From assembly GCA_002319075.1 (NCBI GenBank), contig NVQB01000001.1:4278001-4342000 (forward strand): a stretch of DNA of 64,000 nt. Reading direction: 5' to 3'. Shown here piece by piece: positions 16,214-25,180 of the stretch; within the stretch, counting starts at the first letter, position 1, and every line of letters starts with the position of its first letter. The DNA comes from Sphingobacteriaceae bacterium. Its GTDB lineage: Bacteria; Bacteroidota; Bacteroidia; B-17B0; Aurantibacillaceae. The notes under the pieces are model-generated. The model was not told where the DNA came from and did no database searches. It saw only the letters and a list, made by a program, of their open reading frames with translations. Both the position numbers and the translations under genes were made by a program.

Positions 16214-17373
16214 TAGTTTTTAAGTTCAGAGGCAATTGTTTTTGTACTATCGGCCATTACAGATGAAGAATCAGACGGCATACTTTTTTCTATATAGAGT
16301 TCGCCTTGTTTGTCTTTTGGTTTAGCAGGATTCGTTCCTTTAAGCGTTCTGATATAGCTTGTTAACTGAGCAATTTGTATGGGTGAGAAATCTTCTTTCC
16401 ACGATTTCATCCCTTTGTCGGGCCAGCCATATTTGATGGTTTTAAAAATATCTTTTAAGCTGCCACCGTGAATCCAGTACTCATCGGTTAAATTGGGGCC
16501 TACTGTGCCTTCGCCTAACTTTCCATGACATGCCGAGCAGGTTGAGATGAAAATATCTTTCCCGGCGGTTAAATCAGAAAGATCGGTTAGTGTTTTCACA
16601 GTACTTTCATCCACATTATTGGCAGAGTTTTTCATGTACTCCGCAATTTCAGCCTCTGCTTTTTTAATACTGTTTTTATATTCATCAGCTTGAAGCGGTG
16701 AGGTTTTTATGACGTGAAAATTGATAAGGTAAATTACTGCAATCAGTATGGTGAGATAAAAACCGTATTTCCACCAGGGTGGTAAATTATTGTCGAGCTC
16801 TTTAATACCATCGTAATCGTGATCGAGCATGATGCTTTGTTCTTCTTCAATATCAACGGTATCATTAATTTTGTCGAGCAAGGTTTTAGTTTTTGGTTTT
16901 GCTTCTGCGGCATTAACAAGCTTAGGTTTTTTAGCGCCGAGTATGCTTCTAAAAGTGTTAAACATAACAGCCAGTACAACCAGTTCAAGTGCTATCACAA
17001 TTACCATAGTGTAAAAGGTAAACTGGTCTAGTCCTCCAATGCGATCGTCGATCACCTGCGCCGCTTTACTCTGCGAAAACGCAGCAAAATTCAGAGACAA
17101 AAAGAAGAACAGCCATCCCATTATTTTTAGACTGCCATTGTTTTTTTGTTCTTTATCCCTTTTAATTTTTTCCAGGAACATGTCTGAACCAATAATGTTC
17201 TTTAAGGCACTGCTTAAAGCCATTACCATTATGGCCAGTATAATGATCACCACCAAAAGGGTATTAAACAAAGCGTTGGAAAAATAGGTCGTCGTATTTT
17301 GAACTTCCTGTTCTTGTGCCAGTGACACTATTGGAAGTAAACAAATCCCCATTAAAAAATAGTTTTTTTTCAT
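16213..17373 (-). CDS. ccoP: cbb3 cytochrome c oxidase subunit III (CcoP), mono-haem
   Basis: The ATG at 17373 gives a normal signal peptide (MKKNYFLMGICLLPIVSLAQ); an ATG at 17397 would overlap ccoQ. Two further hydrophobic segments and a long cytoplasmic linker precede PPWWKYGFYLTI, the conserved CcoP helix. A cytochrome c domain follows with one CSACH haem site and the downstream GMKSW Met ligand region. Proteobacterial CcoP carries two haems, so this is the shorter-haem form seen in Bacteroidota, with an extended N-terminus. It passes electrons to CcoO and CcoN. Confidence 0.92.
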   Translation of the reverse strand: MKKNYFLMGICLLPIVSLAQEQEVQNTTTYFSNALFNTLLVVIIILAIMVMALSSALKNIIGSDMFLEKIKRDKEQKNNGSLKIMGWLFFFLSLNFAAFSQSKAAQVIDDRIGGLDQFTFYTMVIVIALELVVLAVMFNTFRSILGAKKPKLVNAAEAKPKTKTLLDKINDTVDIEEEQSIMLDHDYDGIKELDNNLPPWWKYGFYLTILIAVIYLINFHVIKTSPLQADEYKNSIKKAEAEIAEYMKNSANNVDESTVKTLTDLSDLTAGKDIFISTCSACHGKLGEGTVGPNLTDEYWIHGGSLKDIFKTIKYGWPDKGMKSWKEDFSPIQIAQLTSYIRTLKGTNPAKPKDKQGELYIEKSMPSDSSSVMADSTKTIASELKN

Positions 17374-17383
17374 ACTGTTTAAG

Positions 17384-17575
17384 CTAGTTGTTTTCATAAT
17401 CAGAATCTGTTGTTTTTGTATCTAGTGGAATTGCGGCCACAACATCGAAATAGGTTTTCCCGGTTCTAATAACATAAATGGTGACTGCCAAAAAAAACAG
17501 GAAGAATATAAGGAATGATGCCAGCGGATAAAACCCAATGCCCGTGATGCTTTCTAAATAATTTATGAATTTCAT
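17384..17575 (-). CDS. ccoQ: CcoQ-like small subunit
   Basis: 63 residues, one long helix (PLASFLIFFLFFLAVTIYVI) followed by RTGKTYFDVVAAIPLD, resembling CcoQ, a small stabilising subunit of cbb3 oxidase. It sits in the usual place between ccoNO and ccoP. It shares its opening pattern (MK-hydrophobic-INxL-xxxTGI) with the next upstream small gene, which looks like its tandem duplicate. Confidence 0.8.
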   Translation of the reverse strand: MKFINYLESITGIGFYPLASFLIFFLFFLAVTIYVIRTGKTYFDVVAAIPLDTKTTDSDYENN

Positions 17576-17615
17576 AATGCGTTTTTTTAAAGATTAAATA
17601 TGAAGAGCTAAAGTG

Positions 17616-17741
17616 CTAAACCCTGATCCACTTGTAAATGCGAATACCCGAATACAGAACAAACACGATTAATAGTGAAAAGGTAAGCAGGACGGAAAAT
17701 TCAATTCCGGTAGAATCTTGTATGAAGTTTATAATTTTCAT
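17616..17741 (-). CDS. Second CcoQ-like small membrane protein, 41 aa
   Basis: A short frame from ATG (17739-17741) to TAG (17616-17618): MKIINFIQDSTGIEFSVLL, one helix, then SGIRIYKWIRV. It parallels the start of the 63-residue CcoQ (MKFINYLESITGIGF) closely, so the two are probably tandem paralogues. It lies 14 bases after the ccoNO stop, in the same operon. Expression is likely because no terminator separates the genes. Confidence 0.7.
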   Translation of the reverse strand: MKIINFIQDSTGIEFSVLLTFSLLIVFVLYSGIRIYKWIRV

Positions 17742-17755
17742 TATTTCAACTGTTA

Positions 17756-19894
17756 TTAGTTAGACAATTTTGAAATTTCTTCTTTCGGTGCGGCTTTAAT
17801 ATCTCTGCCTAATTTTTGCAGATAAGCAATCAGGGCCACAATTTCCTTGTCTGGCAAAGTTTGAATACCATCTTTTTTTAGATTGGCTGCAATTTCTTCG
17901 GCCTGTTTTTTCATATCAGCAGGAGCTTGTTTTTCGTAACCCTTTGGATATGGCACTCCTAAACGTTGCATCGCTTTAATTTTACCAACGGTGCTTTCTA
18001 CATCTATTTTATCATCTAATAGCCAGGGGTAGGTTGGCATGATAGAGCCCGGTGACATAGAAGTAGGATCCATCATATGGTTGTAATGCCAGCTGTCAGG
18101 ATATTTCCCTCCCACGCGGGCCAGATCTGGACCAGTGCGCTTGGAACCCCATTGAAAAGGATGGTCATATACGAATTCGCCAGCCTTTGAATATTCTCCA
18201 TAACGCGCCGTTTCATCTCTAAAGGGTCTTACCATTTGAGAGTGACAAGTGTAACAGCCTTCGCGCACATAAATATCCCTTCCCTGCAATTCAAGCGGAG
18301 TATAAGGTTTTACGCTCGAGATGGTGGGAATATTTGACTTTACTAAGAACGTAGGTATAATTTCTATTACCCCGCCAATTAACACCACCACTAAACTTAC
18401 TATCATCAATTGGATTGGTCTGCGTTCGATCCAACGGTGCCAGTGATCGGTGTGATGTGCTTTGTAAGTAGTTGCTAAAGGCATTGCTTCAGCGTCTTCG
18501 TTAGCAAGGAAGTCTCCTTGTTTTACGGTTTTGATAAGGTTATAACACATTATCAAAGCACCGATTAAAAATAAAGTTCCACCAATTGCACGTCCAGCGT
18601 AGAAAGGAAGCATCTTCGTTACAGTATCCATGAACTGCCATTTCAACTGGCCTTCTGGTGTAAATTCTTTCCACATCAAACTTTGCATGATACCAGCGAA
18701 ATAAAGTGGCACTGTATAGATAATGATTCCCAGGGTGCCGATCCAGAAATGCATGTTGGCAAGCCTGGTAGAATAAAGTTTCGTGCGGAACATGCGGGGG
18801 AGCAACCAGTAAAGTATACCGAAAGTCAAAAATCCGTTCCAGCCTAATGCTCCTACGTGTACGTGAGCTACAGTCCAATCGGTAAAGTGACTGATGGCGT
18901 TGATGTTTTTAATAGAAAGCATCGGACCTTCGAAAGTAGCCATACCATAAGCCGTAACAGCTACTACCAGGAATTTCAGAACAACATCGTCACGCACTTT
19001 ATCCCATGCGCCTCGTAAGGTGAGTAAACCGTTGATCATACCACCCCACGATGGTGCGATCAACATGATGGAAAATACTACGCCTAATGATTGTGCCCAG
19101 TCTGGCACAGCGGTGTAAAGCAAGTGATGTGGACCAGCCCAGATATAAATAAAGATGAGTGCCCAAAAGTGAATGATGGAAAGTCTGTAAGAATACACAG
19201 GACGGTTTGCCGCCTTAGGTAAAAAATAATACATCAAACCCAGGTAAGGCGTTGTTAAGAAAAAGGCAACAGCGTTATGTCCATACCACCACTGCACCAG
19301 GGCATCCTGTACACCTGCATACCAGGAATACGATTTCCAGAAGGAAACAGGTATTTCGATGGAGTTTACAATATGTAACAGAGCAACTGTAACAAAGGTG
19401 GCAATGTAAAACCAGATAGCCACATACAGGTGACGTTCTCTTCTTTTTATGATTGTGCCAAACATGTTCCAGCCAAATACAACCCATACAATTGTAATTA
19501 AAATATCGATTGGCCATTCTAACTCTGCGTATTCCTTACCGGTTGTTTTTCCGGCAAGCAGTGTAACGGCAGCAAGTACAATGATCAATTGCCAGCCCCA
19601 AAAATGAATTTTGCTAAGAGTGTCGCTAAACATTCTGGCTTTTAATAAACGTTGCAAAGAGTAATAAACACCCATAAAAATGCCATTGCCCACAAAAGCA
19701 AAAATTACAGCATTCGTATGCACAGGACGCACACGACCGAAAGTAGTTTGCGCAGTTTCGAGATTAAAGATGGGCCATACTAACTGTAAAGCAGCAAGTA
19801 GTCCGGCCAACATGCCTACAATGCCCCAAAGCATGGTAGCATAGGCAAAGTATTTCACGATCTTGTTGTCATATTGAAATTTTTCGATTTCCAT
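17756..19894 (-). CDS. ccoNO: cbb3 cytochrome c oxidase, fused subunits I and II (CcoN-CcoO)
   Basis: 712 residues. The first part (about 1-490) is CcoN with twelve helices and the His ligands of haem b and the haem b3-CuB centre (VRPVHTNAVIFAF, WWYGHNAVAFFLT, AGPHHLLYTAVPDW, WTVAHVHVGALGWNG). The second part is CcoO, anchored by one helix and carrying a CXXCH haem site (GCYTCHSQMVRPF). Fusion of N and O is common in Bacteroidota. This is the oxygen-reducing, proton-pumping core of the high-affinity oxidase. It follows ccoS by 7 bases. Confidence 0.97.
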   Translation of the reverse strand: MEIEKFQYDNKIVKYFAYATMLWGIVGMLAGLLAALQLVWPIFNLETAQTTFGRVRPVHTNAVIFAFVGNGIFMGVYYSLQRLLKARMFSDTLSKIHFWGWQLIIVLAAVTLLAGKTTGKEYAELEWPIDILITIVWVVFGWNMFGTIIKRRERHLYVAIWFYIATFVTVALLHIVNSIEIPVSFWKSYSWYAGVQDALVQWWYGHNAVAFFLTTPYLGLMYYFLPKAANRPVYSYRLSIIHFWALIFIYIWAGPHHLLYTAVPDWAQSLGVVFSIMLIAPSWGGMINGLLTLRGAWDKVRDDVVLKFLVVAVTAYGMATFEGPMLSIKNINAISHFTDWTVAHVHVGALGWNGFLTFGILYWLLPRMFRTKLYSTRLANMHFWIGTLGIIIYTVPLYFAGIMQSLMWKEFTPEGQLKWQFMDTVTKMLPFYAGRAIGGTLFLIGALIMCYNLIKTVKQGDFLANEDAEAMPLATTYKAHHTDHWHRWIERRPIQLMIVSLVVVLIGGVIEIIPTFLVKSNIPTISSVKPYTPLELQGRDIYVREGCYTCHSQMVRPFRDETARYGEYSKAGEFVYDHPFQWGSKRTGPDLARVGGKYPDSWHYNHMMDPTSMSPGSIMPTYPWLLDDKIDVESTVGKIKAMQRLGVPYPKGYEKQAPADMKKQAEEIAANLKKDGIQTLPDKEIVALIAYLQKLGRDIKAAPKEEISKLSN

Positions 19895-19901
19895 AGGTTT
19901 T

Positions 19902-20096
19902 TTATTTTGTGTGTTTGGTTATTTCGTGTTCTTTAGTTTTTAATTCAGGTTTTACAGTCGCATCGTCAAAAAGCATTCTTACCGAGGGCGTATAATCGTC
20001 GTCGTATTGACCGTTCTTAACCGACCAGATAAAGGCAATTAAAAAACCGATGGCGATGCTGAGACTAGCTGTGAGAAGTATTAAGATGACGCTCAT
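19902..20096 (-). CDS. ccoS: CcoS cbb3 oxidase maturation protein
   Basis: 64 residues beginning MSVILILLTASLSIAIGFLI, one helix, then WSVKNGQYDDDYTPSVRML. The GQYDDxxTP motif is diagnostic of CcoS/FixS, which is required for cofactor insertion into CcoN. It is the first gene of the oxidase operon, 27 bases downstream of the predicted transcription start set by the FNR-type box at 20158. Confidence 0.95.
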   Translation of the reverse strand: MSVILILLTASLSIAIGFLIAFIWSVKNGQYDDDYTPSVRMLFDDATVKPELKTKEHEITKHTK

Positions 20097-20119
20097 TTAC
20101 GGGTGTAAAAATAGCGGGC

Positions 20120-20147
20120 AAAAAAAAAGCGCCTTATGATAAGGCGC
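20120..20147 (-). terminator. Strong hairpin terminator between ccoI and ccoS
   Basis: GCGCCTTAT (20129-20137) and ATAAGGCGC (20139-20147) form a stem followed, on the minus strand, by T9 (20120-20128). It would end ccoI transcripts arriving from the right. It also overlaps the promoter region predicted for ccoS, so the oxidase operon must start inside or just after the hairpin. Confidence 0.8.
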
Positions 20148-20157
20148 AGGATAAAAT

Positions 20158-20171
20158 ATGATTAATATCAG
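20158..20171. promoter_or_regulatory. FNR-type box ATGAT-TAAT-ATCAG upstream of the cbb3 operon
   Basis: The TGAT-N4-ATCA core is intact. Its centre is 68.5 bases before the ccoS ATG; at -41.5 the transcript would start near 20123. The rest of 20172-20378 shows no gene. Confidence 0.65.
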
Positions 20172-20378
20172 AATCAGATTTTCTTTGCGTGTGAAACCAA
20201 TCAGCTTAATTGTTTTTAGAATGCTTCTTCATTTAAGATAAAGCTCAGGCAACCTGGCTCTTTAACGCAAAGCACTGATAGCAAGGTCTCGCTGCTTGTT
20301 AATAGGGCATAAAAACGTATACTACAGCTATGAATACATACACGTTTAATCAGAATCCTGAAGTGGACTACTTAAAAT

Positions 20379-22775
20379 TTAAATCTTGCGGCCGAACCAC
20401 CTGCTCATTACCGTTGTAAAAATAACGATGGAAAGAGAACTTAAAGGCATGAGTATCGCAGCGATAACAGGTGAGAGAAGTCCTTGCACAGCAAAGGATA
20501 AACCCACTATGTTGTAAAGAATGGAAATTATAAAACTGCCAAAAATAATGGGTTTTTCTTTTTTGCAATAGGCAAACAGTTTATCAAGATTCGCAAATTG
20601 TTTCCCGTCAAGGATGGCATCGCAGGCGGGAGAAAAATTATTGATGTTGTCGCTTATGGCAATTCCTGCATCGCTTTGTTGCAAGGCCCCTGCGTCGTTA
20701 AGGCCATCACCTATCATTATTACTTTACTACCTGCTTGCTGCAATGCATTTATGTAGTCTAATTTTTGTTGAGGACTTTGCTCAAATAAAACTTCGGAAG
20801 TTTGCCCAAACATCTGCATCATTTTATTCTCCTCTGCGTTATTATCCCCTGAAATTACTGCCAGATTGTAGCCTCTGCGTAAACGGTCAATAAGTCCTGT
20901 TAATCCATCGCGGTAAGCCGATTTAATTGCAAAGTATCCTAACACTTCGCCGTTAACCGAAACATAAACCTTAGAAGTATCTGGCAGATGCACAGATCTA
21001 GAACCTGTTACAAATTCTTCAGAACCAAGTTTAAGTTGATGATCCTGGATCGTAGCACTGCAACCTTTGCCTTTTTCTTCTGCAAAATTTTTAGTCGCTA
21101 ACAGTTTTTGTACAGGAAGGTTAGAAACCACCGCTTTGCTGAGTGGATGAGCGGATTGAATCGCCAGCGATCGCAACAGCTGCTGTTCGAATGCGCTGAG
21201 TGCGCCACATTGAAAGTGTATTGAAGCTTCCGATTGCCGGCTAATGGTACCTGTTTTGTCGAATACAACAGTGTCAGCTTCAGCGATTCTTTCAAGTACT
21301 GAAGCGTCGCGGATAAAAAAGCCAGCTTCCTGCAAGCGTGCCAGTATGCTACCATTGGTGAAAGTGGCCGAAAGTAATAAGGCGCATGGACAAGCAACAA
21401 TAAGGATGGCTGTAACAGAAGGCCAGATTTTTGTAGTGTCATATATACTCCAATACACAGCCGTGATCGCAGCAATGGAAAATAATACATAGGTAAAATA
21501 GCGACTCACCCGATGCACGAAAGATTTTTTACGTTCTTGTTTTTTTTGTTTGAAAATAGCGTTGTTCCAAAGCTGTGTCAAATAACTTTGTGAAACTTCT
21601 TTAATAATTTCCAGTTCAATAGCACCTCCAACCTGCTTTCCTCCCGCGTAAAGTATTTCGCCAATGGTTTTTTCAGAAGGAAGCGATTCTCCCGTAACAA
21701 AACTATAATCGATGTTTGCCCTGCCCATAAACAGGATGCCATCGGCGGGAATAATTTCGTGACTGTGGATGCGAACACGATCTCCTTTTTTTAAATCCGA
21801 TACTGGGATCTGTATTTCTGTATTGTTTTTTAAAAGTGTTACACCTATTGGAAAATAAGAGGTGTAATCGCGGTTAAAAGTCAGCGACTGGTAGGTCTTA
21901 TCCTGGAAAAAACGGCCAATGAGCATGAAAAAAACGATTCCACTCATAGAGTCAAGATACCCTGCACCTGTTCCGGTAAAGATCTCGTAGAGGCTTCTGC
22001 TAAAGGTAATTAGCACGGCAAGCGCAATAGGCGCGTCGATGTTCAGGAATTTTTGTTTCAAACCTTTGTTGGCGGAAATAAAAAATTCAGAGGCACAATA
22101 AAAAAAAACTGGAAGGGATAAACCAACATTTAAAAACGTGAAGAGATTTTTTAGACTTGTTTCCTGAATATCGCCCGAAGCAAAATAGTCAGGGAAACTG
22201 AGCAGCATAATATTACCAAAACAAAAACCCGCAATACCTAATTTGTACAAACGTGTTTTATCGTAGGGTTTTAATTTAGACTGTGACAGGTCATTAAGGC
22301 TGATATGGGGTTCATAACCAATGCTTGTAAGCAATTCAGCAATTTCGCGCAGGTTAGTTTTTTGAAAATCAAAAATGATGGTAACTTCTTTTTTTAAGAA
22401 ATTAACCTGCGATTTTAAAATGCCTTTGTTGAGTTTTGATAACTGCTCCAGCAGCCAGATGCAACTGCTGCAGTGCATTTGTGGTAAATAAAAAATTATG
22501 TGCCGCTGTGTGCCTTCCAAAAAGTGAATGAGCTTGTCAGCAATTTCTTTCGTGTCGAGAAAAGCAAATTTTCCATCCCTGACTTTTATTTTTTGAGCAA
22601 GGCCCGGATTTTTTTCAAGATCATAATAGCTGCACAAGCCGTTTTGATCGAGAATGGCATAAACCATTTTACAGCCTTCACAACAAAATATTTTTTCATC
22701 TGTGTGAATATGCGTATCATCACAAACTTCGCCGCAGTGGTAGCAAGCGGTTTTAGGAGCAGCCAGGGTAGCCAT
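20379..22775 (-). CDS. ccoI: CcoI/FixI copper-transporting P-type ATPase
   Basis: 798 residues. An N-terminal Cys-rich motif (CYHCGEVCDD, FCCEGCKMVY) is followed by a heavy-metal-binding domain with CSSC (MHCSSCIWLLEQ). Then come membrane helices, the TGES actuator motif, the CPC ion path (VACPCALLLSATF), DKTGT with the phosphorylated Asp, HP (SAHPLSKAV) and GDGLNDAG. It exports Cu(I) towards the periplasmic side for the CuB site of the oxidase. It starts one base after the DUF2892 gene, so the two are one unit. Confidence 0.95.
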   Translation of the reverse strand: MATLAAPKTACYHCGEVCDDTHIHTDEKIFCCEGCKMVYAILDQNGLCSYYDLEKNPGLAQKIKVRDGKFAFLDTKEIADKLIHFLEGTQRHIIFYLPQMHCSSCIWLLEQLSKLNKGILKSQVNFLKKEVTIIFDFQKTNLREIAELLTSIGYEPHISLNDLSQSKLKPYDKTRLYKLGIAGFCFGNIMLLSFPDYFASGDIQETSLKNLFTFLNVGLSLPVFFYCASEFFISANKGLKQKFLNIDAPIALAVLITFSRSLYEIFTGTGAGYLDSMSGIVFFMLIGRFFQDKTYQSLTFNRDYTSYFPIGVTLLKNNTEIQIPVSDLKKGDRVRIHSHEIIPADGILFMGRANIDYSFVTGESLPSEKTIGEILYAGGKQVGGAIELEIIKEVSQSYLTQLWNNAIFKQKKQERKKSFVHRVSRYFTYVLFSIAAITAVYWSIYDTTKIWPSVTAILIVACPCALLLSATFTNGSILARLQEAGFFIRDASVLERIAEADTVVFDKTGTISRQSEASIHFQCGALSAFEQQLLRSLAIQSAHPLSKAVVSNLPVQKLLATKNFAEEKGKGCSATIQDHQLKLGSEEFVTGSRSVHLPDTSKVYVSVNGEVLGYFAIKSAYRDGLTGLIDRLRRGYNLAVISGDNNAEENKMMQMFGQTSEVLFEQSPQQKLDYINALQQAGSKVIMIGDGLNDAGALQQSDAGIAISDNINNFSPACDAILDGKQFANLDKLFAYCKKEKPIIFGSFIISILYNIVGLSFAVQGLLSPVIAAILMPLSSLSIVIFTTVMSRWFGRKI

Positions 22776-22776
22776 A

Positions 22777-22986
22777 CTAAGAATTCGTCTTTTTACGGGT
22801 ACTTATTTTGAGGGGGCTGTACAAAGGGCAATAACCTATAAAGGAAGTGAGAATGAAAATTCCTGAAACACTGAGCAGCACAATCGCAAGGGTTCCGCTA
22901 ATGATTTTAAATGCAAACAATGCCACAATAATCGCCGCTATAATAACCCGTATTAAACTGTCGGCAGTTCCCATGTTTTTTTTCAT
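22777..22986 (-). CDS. DUF2892 (YgaP-type) membrane protein
   Basis: 69 residues: MKKNMGTADSLIRVIIAAII, two helices, then FIGYCPLYSPLKI. The GxCPLY ending is characteristic of DUF2892, which also occurs fused to rhodanese domains. That fits the rhodanese fusion encoded divergently at 23113. It leads ccoI on the same strand and shares the palindrome at 23054. Confidence 0.88.
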   Translation of the reverse strand: MKKNMGTADSLIRVIIAAIIVALFAFKIISGTLAIVLLSVSGIFILTSFIGYCPLYSPLKISTRKKTNS

Positions 22987-23053
22987 TTCTTTTTTTATTA
23001 CAAAACTAAGCGTGCAGCAAAGGGTAGGGGCTGAGTAATCTCATGCCGGGTAT

Positions 23054-23067
23054 ATGACAAATGTCAG
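23054..23067. promoter_or_regulatory. FNR-type palindrome ATGAC-AAAT-GTCAG
   Basis: A symmetrical TGAC-N4-GTCA variant between divergent units. It is 74.5 bases from the DUF2892 ATG and 52.5 from the ATG of the MBL-rhodanese gene, so it may serve both. Confidence 0.55.
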
Positions 23068-23112
23068 GCAGTTTTACTTATTTGGATAATAGGTTTGTAT
23101 AAAAAAATACCT

Positions 23113-24582
23113 ATGTACATTGAGCAGATTTATACAAAATGTCTTTCAGAAGCCACCTATTATATTGAAAGTAACGGCTTTGCCGCGGTGATAGATCCTC
23201 TTAGAGAAGTACAGCCCTATCTTGATCTTGCCAGGAGCAGGGGGGCAGAAATTATTTATGTTTTTGAAACACATTTTCATGCAGACTTTGTAAGTGGCCA
23301 TATCGATCTTTCCAATAAAACCGATGCCATTATTGTGTTTGGACCCACCACACTTAAAACCGGATTTCCAGCTGTTATAGCCAAAGATGGTCAGGTATTT
23401 CAACTGGGCGATGTTACAATACAATTGATTCATACCCCGGGTCATACCATGGAAAGTTCGTGTTATCTTTTGAAATCTGACAACAAGCCAGTGGCTTTAT
23501 TTACCGGAGATACCTTGTTTATAGGCGATGTAGGCCGTCCGGATCTTGCCCAAAAAGTAATCGCAGAACTTACGCCTCAAAAATTAGCGGGTCATTTGTT
23601 TGATTCCTTAAGAAATAAAATTATGCCGCTGCCCGATGATCTTATAATTTGTCCGGGTCATGGCGCAGGCAGTGCATGTGGCAAAAACATGAGCAAAGAA
23701 ACGACAGATACTTTGGGTCACCAGAAAAAAGTAAATTACGCGCTAAACACTTCGTTAAACAAAGAAGAATTTATCCGCCAGGTTTTAACTGGATTAACGC
23801 AGCCACCAGCTTACTTTCCACAAGACGTTTTGCTGAATGTCAAAGGTTACGCTTCTATAGATCATGTTTTTCAGCGCTCACTAAAACCTTTGGTAACAGA
23901 TGAATTTAAAAAAATGATTGAAACGACTGAGCTCGTAATTCTGGATACACGAGATGCCCAAACATTTGCCCAGGGTTTTGTGCCGGGCTCGGTTAACATA
24001 GGAATTGATGGAAGTTTTGCTACCTGGGCCGGAACGCTTATAAAGGATACCACTACATCCATTGTATTTGTCGCTTATCCTGGCAGAGAAGAAGAAGTAG
24101 TCACACGTCTTGCGCGGATAGGGTTTGATACTATTCTCGGCTATCTTGACAAAGGTTTCGAAAGCTGGAAGAACTCCGGACTTCCTGTAGAAAAAATTAG
24201 CAGCATTGAACCTGCCCTTTTTTCAACCTTGCTTAAAAATTCTGACACTAACATTATTGACGCAAGGAATCAAAAAGAATTTGAAGAAGGTCATTTACCG
24301 GGCGCAAAAAATTTGCCTCTTGAGTATATGGAAGAACATGAGGAAGAGATAAATAAAGATAAGGTTACTTTTGTTTACTGTGCCGGCGGTTACAGGTCTA
24401 TGGCATTTATTTCTTTACTTAAACGCAAAGGTTATAATAACCTGGTGGATGTTAAGGGTGGTTTTGCCGCAATAAAACAAACAGCTGGTTTTGGTGATCA
24501 GATAAGTAATGAAACAGATGCTCGTACTTTTTGCGAAATCACTAAAGAAAACAAACAGTTAAACACAAATAGGGAAGTTTAG
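23113..24582 (+). CDS. MBL-fold persulfide dioxygenase fused to two rhodanese domains
   Basis: About 489 residues. The metallo-beta-lactamase part (1-250) has ETHFHADFVSGH, TPGHTMESSCY, FTGDTLFIGDVGRPDL and CPGHGAGSACG, which bind one Fe in ETHE1/Blh-type persulfide dioxygenases. Two rhodanese modules follow; only the second (about residues 370-470) has the active Cys (FVYCAGGYRSM), while the first has VAYPGREEE at that position and is probably inactive. It would oxidise glutathione or other persulfides to sulfite. The ATG at 23113 was chosen over a TTG at 23095. Confidence 0.9.
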   Translation: MYIEQIYTKCLSEATYYIESNGFAAVIDPLREVQPYLDLARSRGAEIIYVFETHFHADFVSGHIDLSNKTDAIIVFGPTTLKTGFPAVIAKDGQVFQLGDVTIQLIHTPGHTMESSCYLLKSDNKPVALFTGDTLFIGDVGRPDLAQKVIAELTPQKLAGHLFDSLRNKIMPLPDDLIICPGHGAGSACGKNMSKETTDTLGHQKKVNYALNTSLNKEEFIRQVLTGLTQPPAYFPQDVLLNVKGYASIDHVFQRSLKPLVTDEFKKMIETTELVILDTRDAQTFAQGFVPGSVNIGIDGSFATWAGTLIKDTTTSIVFVAYPGREEEVVTRLARIGFDTILGYLDKGFESWKNSGLPVEKISSIEPALFSTLLKNSDTNIIDARNQKEFEEGHLPGAKNLPLEYMEEHEEEINKDKVTFVYCAGGYRSMAFISLLKRKGYNNLVDVKGGFAAIKQTAGFGDQISNETDARTFCEITKENKQLNTNREV

Positions 24583-24611
24583 ATGAGCTGATCTTTTTAA
24601 GCTCTTTTCAA

Positions 24612-24625
24612 CTGACCTAAGTCAT
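24612..24625. promoter_or_regulatory. FNR-type palindrome CTGAC-CTAA-GTCAT
   Basis: A TGAC-N4-GTCA site centred exactly 41.5 bases before the ATG at 24660. Confidence 0.5.
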
Positions 24626-24659
24626 TTGAGATTCCTGCTGTTGCATCTATCTTGTAGTA

Positions 24660-25004
24660 ATGAAACAAGATGAGCAAAATCTTTATGAAGAATATTACCA
24701 GGTTGCTTTAACCTTATTACAAGAAGGTAAACACCACGAAGAAATTCAGGAGCATCTTGGTAAAAAGAGCGAAGACATTGTGCTGATCACTGTTGTAATT
24801 AAAGAGGCCAGAAACGCTCATTACGCCGGTTTAAGAAAACAAGGATTGCGACTGTTACTGATTGGATGCATTACCGGCTTATCGGGTTTTTTAATTACCT
24901 GTATTAATTTCAATACAAACAGATCTATTGATCTGGCCTTGTATGGTCTTACCACCCTTGGCATTAGTTTGGTATTCTGGGGGCTTTTTAAGATCATAGG
25001 ATAA
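24660..25004 (+). CDS. Hypothetical two-helix membrane protein, 114 aa
   Basis: A charged N-terminal half (EEYYQVALTLLQEGKHHEEI) that looks like a helical repeat is followed by two membrane helices (LLLIGCITGLSGFLITCI and LALYGLTTLGISLVFWGLF). Family unknown. The palindrome 41.5 bases before its ATG suggests direct control by a Crp/Fnr-type activator and little or no 5' leader. Confidence 0.65.
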   Translation: MKQDEQNLYEEYYQVALTLLQEGKHHEEIQEHLGKKSEDIVLITVVIKEARNAHYAGLRKQGLRLLLIGCITGLSGFLITCINFNTNRSIDLALYGLTTLGISLVFWGLFKIIG

Positions 25005-25180
25005 TTTATTTTTTGACTCAGCTCCCACTCGCATTTGAACACTACAAACGTGTTCAGAAATGCAGATGTAAGAATACCTGAGCAAACCACGAATCTCTAT
25101 GACAACTATCACCAGATCGAATGAGTTTGATCAGCCGGACAAATGCGGGACTTTTAGACATTTGATCAAAAATAACCATT

